Positions 6,993-7,500 of a DNA stretch of 7,500 bases are shown here, piece by piece. This DNA comes from an uncultured Cohaesibacter sp. (GTDB lineage: Bacteria > Pseudomonadota > Alphaproteobacteria > Rhizobiales > Cohaesibacteraceae). Each line of letters starts with the position of its first letter. Position 1 is the stretch's first letter. A model generated the notes under the pieces. The model did not search any database. It had not been told where the DNA came from and worked only from the letters and a program-made list of their open reading frames with translations. The stretch lies in contig NZ_OY759869.1 of the NCBI RefSeq assembly GCF_963662805.1, positions 227,501 to 235,000 of the forward strand. Direction: 5' to 3'. The translations under genes and the position numbers were made by a program.

Positions 6993-7500
6993 TCCTCCTT
7001 GTGGTCTCCACAGTTCCTCCCAACTTGCCGCAGAATCTTGCGCTACCTTACCCTGCATGATCCCAGAGTAGGGTATCAAGAGGTGGAGGGCGCTTGTGAA
7101 GAAAAATAGCCGAGCGTTCAATGGCCGGTTTGTCTCGGAAGCCATAGGCCGGATTCCCTGCTTTTCTTGAAGCCTTCGGGCGTGCATTGGACAAGACTTG
7201 TTATCGGCCATGCCCATGGCCGTGGCCAGGGCGGTCAGCCGCCGCAGGGTCAATCATCCGGACCCGATCGCTCTGGCCTTTTTTAAGGCAAGTATGTGCG
7301 GAGGGCCGATTCGCCAAGCCTTATGTGAGGCTTTGACGGTCATGGAATAAGGTGGTCAAGTCGCACCGGAAAAAGCCCGATGGCATGGTGAGAATTTGAA
7401 AAGAGGACTTCCAATACCTGGTTTTGCGTGGGGGAAGAGCAGGTCGGCGATCAAGTTGCCGGCCTGTTTGCATTGAATATGAGGCTCGACCTACCGCTGA
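6993..7500. other. region with no supported gene
   Basis: About 500 bases downstream of the regulator contain only short frames on both strands with no recognisable domain. The longest is a 95-residue minus-strand frame (6966-7253). A + strand frame reads MPMAVARAVSRRR and continues to a TAA near 7350 (46 residues). Small hairpins occur at 7276-7289 (gcctt/aaggc around tttt) and 7316-7333 (aagcct/aggctt). The stretch could be a degraded gene or an upstream region of a gene beyond the window; the sequence does not decide. Confidence 0.45.

Noticed and set aside
6966..7253. 95-residue minus-strand frame after the regulator
   Set aside because: No recognisable domain, no clear ribosome-binding site, and other frames over the same bases look equally protein-like.

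Overview
The window reads as chromosomal DNA of an alphaproteobacterium. The 3' end of the 23S rRNA and the 5S rRNA match alphaproteobacterial forms (for example the 'actcgatcggcttgatc' end of 23S and the 5S beginning 'ggcctggtggttatggcg'). The protein genes also fit: a Cache-type chemoreceptor and a BaeS/BaeR-type two-component pair. I cannot fix the genus; a marine or rhizobial-type lineage (Hyphomicrobiales or relatives) is only a guess. All confident genes lie on the + strand.

Layout. (1) 1-1000 is the distal end of an rRNA operon: partial 23S, a roughly 140-nt spacer with hairpins but no tRNA, 5S with a long precursor stem, then a strong intrinsic terminator. (2) 1000-1359 is AT-rich non-coding DNA. 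(3) 1360-2343 encodes an AraC-family transcription activator, visibly more AT-rich than the genes after it. (4) 2344-2570 is a non-coding gap, followed by a complete methyl-accepting chemotaxis protein with a single periplasmic Cache domain (2571-4244). (5) 4245-4554 is mostly gene-free on the + strand, but its minus strand carries a short protein-like reading frame that looks broken by one missing base. (6) 4555-6243 and 6230-6958 are an overlapping sensor kinase/response regulator pair that resembles BaeS/BaeR along its length; the kinase carries an unusual proline-rich periplasmic insertion. (7) 6959-7500 holds no gene I can support.

How the genes work together. The rRNA operon is isolated from what follows by its terminator. 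The AraC regulator and chemoreceptor could form a sense-and-respond neighbourhood, but nothing in the sequence proves that one controls the other. The kinase and regulator are translationally coupled and almost certainly form one signalling pathway from envelope to DNA. No efflux pump genes, the usual BaeSR partners in enterobacteria, are visible here. I found no clear new multi-gene system. The items most worth a second look are the antisense small frame at 4337-4545, the remodelled sensor domain of the kinase, and the unusual residues in its ATP-binding G1 box and in the regulator's receiver domain.
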